The notes under the pieces were generated by a model. It saw only the letters and a list, made by a program, of their open reading frames with translations. It was not told the origin of the DNA and did no database searches. The position numbers and the translations under genes are program-made. From Salvia splendens (taxonomy: Eukaryota > Streptophyta > Magnoliopsida > Lamiales > Lamiaceae): a stretch of 64,000 nucleotides of DNA. Within the stretch, counting starts at the first letter, position 1. The number at the start of each line of letters is the position of its first letter. Shown here one piece after another: positions 61,152 to 64,000 of this stretch. The stretch covers positions 4,650,001-4,714,000 of the forward strand of contig NC_056048.1 of assembly GCF_004379255.2 (NCBI RefSeq), in the 5' to 3' direction.

Positions 61152-62666
61152 TTTCAGAAAATCTGGGTTACTTCACTTCACATTTAAGGCAGTGGTTGGC
61201 CTCTTGAGATGAGTCGGCAGTGAAGAACTGAGTATAAAGTTCGAAACTTTTGAAACTTTAAATCGCTACTACTAAGGAAAGCGTCAATTTCAAGATTAAT
61301 TAGGGAGTCGGATTTTTTGACCTTTTATATTTTTTTTATTTTTTTTAAGTAATTATGCATCCACACACCACACCACACCTCACCAAAAATATAGAGTAAT
61401 TATATTATCACTAATTATCTGGCTTATGTTTCACTCTATAATGAAATACTACTATTATATTTTTATAGTATTTGGTAAAATTAATATCTTTGGATTAGGG
61501 GCAGAAGCGTAATGATTTTATGTTAGCAAAATTATCTTTATAGAGTGTATGAAAATTTCTTTTTAAGCAATTTAAATTTTGTTAGAGTTCTCATAAAATA
61601 ATTAAGTTAAGAAGATTATGCCAAGATTAAAATATTGATTTTTATAATAATTTTGTGATTGTATGCCAAAAAGGAAGGAATTGTATGAAACCATATGTTC
61701 AAATTACACAATTAACCTTTTTATTAAAATTTAATATTTTTAATTTGTTAATTAAACAAGTAAATTTCAAAATCTTATGGCCCATATTAATTTTATGTTA
61801 GTATTATATAAAACCGTACTTACATAGTACTCCTCAAGATTAGTTTTTTACCTATTGTTACAAGTCAAGAAGAGTTATCAATAAATTTTTTTATTATAAT
61901 GACGAAATTACCCCCATATCGGCCAACTGTTTCTCCACTTTAGCCCAAAAAAGAGGTCGGCTTAATTTTAATAAGATTATCGCTTTGTTTATCATTTTAT
62001 AAGATTATCGCTTTGTTTATTATTCTATTAGAAGAATTATTGATGTAGATTGCAGTGATTTAGGGAGTGACATGTTACAACAATCTTTTCCACCTCCACG
62101 TCTCTTCTTTTTGTCCTATTCTATTTATGCAAATTAAGGCATGTTACATTTTTATTATTTTATGTTAAGGAATGTAATTAGCAGCTGAAAAGCAACAATA
62201 AAAATTGGATAAACAAAGTGATTAGTGCGTAGTTCGCTGCTATACATGAATTATTATTGAAGTGGAGCTTACATTGAGTCGTTTCTTTAATGTGATTAAA
62301 AATATTTAATAACAATCGAGACTTTTGTTCATAAAGTTAATAATAAGATGTAATAGAAAATTTTCTTAATTAATAACAATTCACGATTTCATTCGCATGG
62401 AAATCTTTGAGATATTGTAATAGCAAAAAGTTTGACGCAACAAAATTAATATTAGAAGTGCGTTTAACAAAATTTCGACTATAAATGAATCATGATGAAT
62501 CTAATAAGTTTAAACAACTTTTAAAAGTTTAGAAACGAATATACCCCTTTTCTCGGTCGACAAATGTAAAGGAAGAGTAAGGGATTAGATAATAGCCGGT
62601 TATTAATTACATATGGGAGAAATTAGTATTATAATTCATTTTCCCAAAAAAGGAAATATTAATATA
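61152..62666. promoter_or_regulatory. 5' flank of the GH17 gene, no gene seen
   Basis: Strongly AT-rich. The minus-strand promoter of the glucanase gene should lie in the first few hundred bases, but no definite box was identified. A 27-bp repeat-like pair (ataagattatcgctttgttt) occurs at about 61972 and 62000. No coding sequence is supported. Confidence 0.35.
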
Positions 62667-62930
62667 CTCCCTTCATATTCAAAAAATAGAAACATTTGAA
62701 AGAGTACGCGTTTTAATGCACTATTGATAAAGTAAGTGAGAAGAATTGGTAAAGTACGAGAGAGGAAAAGAAAAATGAGTAAAGTAAGAGATGAGAAGAG
62801 AAAATGTAGTGAAAGTAGGGTTAGTGGATTGTGGGGTCCATGTCCTAAAATAGAAATATTCTAAAGTTTCTATTTTTAAGGAACGACCCAAAATGGAAAT
62901 AGTTGCTATTTTTGTAAAACGGAGGGAGTG
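62667..62930. mobile_element. Stowaway-like MITE (first of a pair)
   Basis: Left end ctcccttcatattcaaaaaa after TA (62665-62666); right end the complement of CACTCCCTCCGTTTTAC followed by ATA. About 264 bp, non-coding. It is the most complete local member of the family also seen at 22-205 and 46303-46482. Confidence 0.75.
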
Positions 62931-62935
62931 ATATA

Positions 62936-63185
62936 CTATTCCATTCGTTGACTATTAAGTGACATAATTGATTTGACTCAATTTTAAAAAATATAATAAA
63001 AAATGAGTTGGAAAGATTAATGAAATGTGAAACATACTTTTCTATATTAATTTGTAATAAATGTGAGTTAAATAAGTTAATAGAATACCAGGTCCATTAC
63101 CAAAAATAACAAAAAGTAAATGAGACACTTAACTATAAATAGATGGAAAAGAAAACTTGAGACATTTAATCATGGACGGAGGAAG
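62936..63185. mobile_element. Stowaway MITE (second of a pair)
   Basis: Left end ctattccattcgttgactat after TA (62934-62935); right end the complement of CTTCCTCCGTCCATG before TA (63186-63187). About 250 bp. It lies directly next to the preceding MITE, so the two insertions are within a few bases of each other. The 94-codon frame at 63120-63404 crosses its edge and is not a gene. Confidence 0.7.
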
Positions 63186-63187
63186 TA

Positions 63188-63765
63188 CTATTTCAGTGAA
63201 CAAAGGATGAGATCTAGGCATCTAGTATCCAAGATTAGTAAAGTACGAACATATGTAAACGGTAAACGAAGGAATTACATAGGTGGAACTCAAATATTCA
63301 GAGAATTAATGGCTCAATGTTGCAGAGAAATAGACCACACACGAACCTTTTTTATCGAAGATCTCAAGGGCAGACTGAAAGACACTAAAAAAAAGCAACA
63401 TTAAACCCTAAACCGCACCGACTACAACACCACGAAGGAACCTCACAAGAAACACTCTAGAACTCACATATCGGACTAGATCTCCTCTGGCTTTGCAAAC
63501 CAGAACTTAGGGTATAGGTGTTGACACTCGCAAGAAAACCCAGAATGTAATCTTCGCTAGGAGATCCCAAGATCAACTTGCACAGAAAATTGAAGGAATC
63601 ACAAAGAGAGAAATGCCTAAAGAAACACATAATTAGAGAGAATGAGCTAGTGTGAATCGAATAATCAGTGATGAAGAATGACGATATCCAGGATAAGGGT
63701 GACTAATCAATTCCATCTCAATCAGACGGTAGAGAGGTGCGATCCGCGTGGTGGTCAATTGGACC
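63188..63765. other. unassigned DNA, no gene seen
   Basis: No recognised coding or repeat structure, only short frames. The tone from 63410 on (aaccctaaaccgcaccgac, ccacgaaggaacctcac) is less AT-rich and may be part of an unidentified repeat. Confidence 0.3.
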
Positions 63766-64000
63766 TAGGCATGCACACGGTTCATAAATCGCCGGTTCTG
63801 GTTCGGAATCGGCGGTTCAGGGTTCAACATTTTCATGAACCTGAACCGGCCAGCCAAGGTTCCGGCGATTCCAGTTCCAGTTCGGACGGCGGTTCAGAAC
63901 CGCCGGTTCCGGGCCGGTTCGGCGGTTCGTAATTTTTTTTTGCATTTTATTATTTATTTATCTATGAAATGTGCGTAAATAAAATTAAAAAATTCACGAT
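63766..64000. repeat. GGTTC/GAACC-rich terminus, hAT-like
   Basis: Starts taggcatgcacacggttc and contains many alternating CGGTTC and GAACCG blocks that can fold back on each other up to 63931, followed by AT-rich DNA to the window edge. Such GGTTC-rich, inversion-prone ends after 'TAGG.(A/T)G.(A/G)CACGG' are common in plant hAT-superfamily elements. Only one end is inside the window, so neither family nor size can be fixed. Confidence 0.4.

Overview
This window is nuclear DNA from a flowering plant, almost certainly a eudicot. The genes have many short exons with GT/AG introns, the flanks are AT-rich, and the gene set is plant-specific (CONSTANS-like, CBL, Pol IV/V subunit, RGLG). Stowaway, PIF/Harbinger, TRIM and long-LTR retroelements fill the gaps. 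The style of the Stowaway and long-LTR repeats suggests an asterid, perhaps Lamiales, but that is a weak inference.

Layout. (1) 948-3736, minus: a CONSTANS-LIKE 9/10-type B-box/CCT transcription factor. (2) 4.5-12.8 kb: gene-poor DNA with three Stowaway traces, an orphan exon-like start at 7977, a decayed LTR-retrotransposon 3' end (8083-9180) and an intact 411-bp TRIM with a CTTCA target duplication (11583-11993). (3) 12855-36901: the main feature, a 24-kb head-to-tail array of one non-autonomous LTR retrotransposon (seven about 2.41-kb LTRs alternating with six about 1.2-kb internal domains). A single TGTGT target duplication flanks the whole array. (4) 38300-40347: a calcineurin B-like (CBL2/3-type) gene remnant with a lost splice acceptor, a +1 insertion, a missing exon and no 3' half. 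(5) 42446-45721: NRPD4/NRPE4, the RPB4-like subunit of RNA polymerases IV and V. (6) 46992-48373: ribosomal protein RPL23A (uL23) with a telo-box/site II promoter. (7) 49979-51998: an RGLG-type E3 ubiquitin ligase (copine/VWA plus RING). (8) 52856-54726: a PIF/Harbinger transposon with a nearly intact transposase. (9) About 55.1-58.3 kb: a solo LTR related to the array LTR, carrying a nested fold-back element. (10) 58722-58994: a small secreted cysteine-rich peptide gene whose start codon is broken. (11) 59323-61151, minus: a GPI-type beta-1,3-glucanase (GH17 plus X8/CBM43). (12) The right end holds two adjacent Stowaway MITEs and a GGTTC/GAACC-rich repeat.

The genes are unrelated neighbours, not a pathway or operon. 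The strongest new signals are the single-insertion LTR array and a set of inverted repeats inside its LTRs. These keep their pairing, with different bases, in the related solo LTR at 57.6-58.0 kb. Exon boundaries were derived by hand from reading frame, splice dinucleotides and family resemblance, without alignment software.
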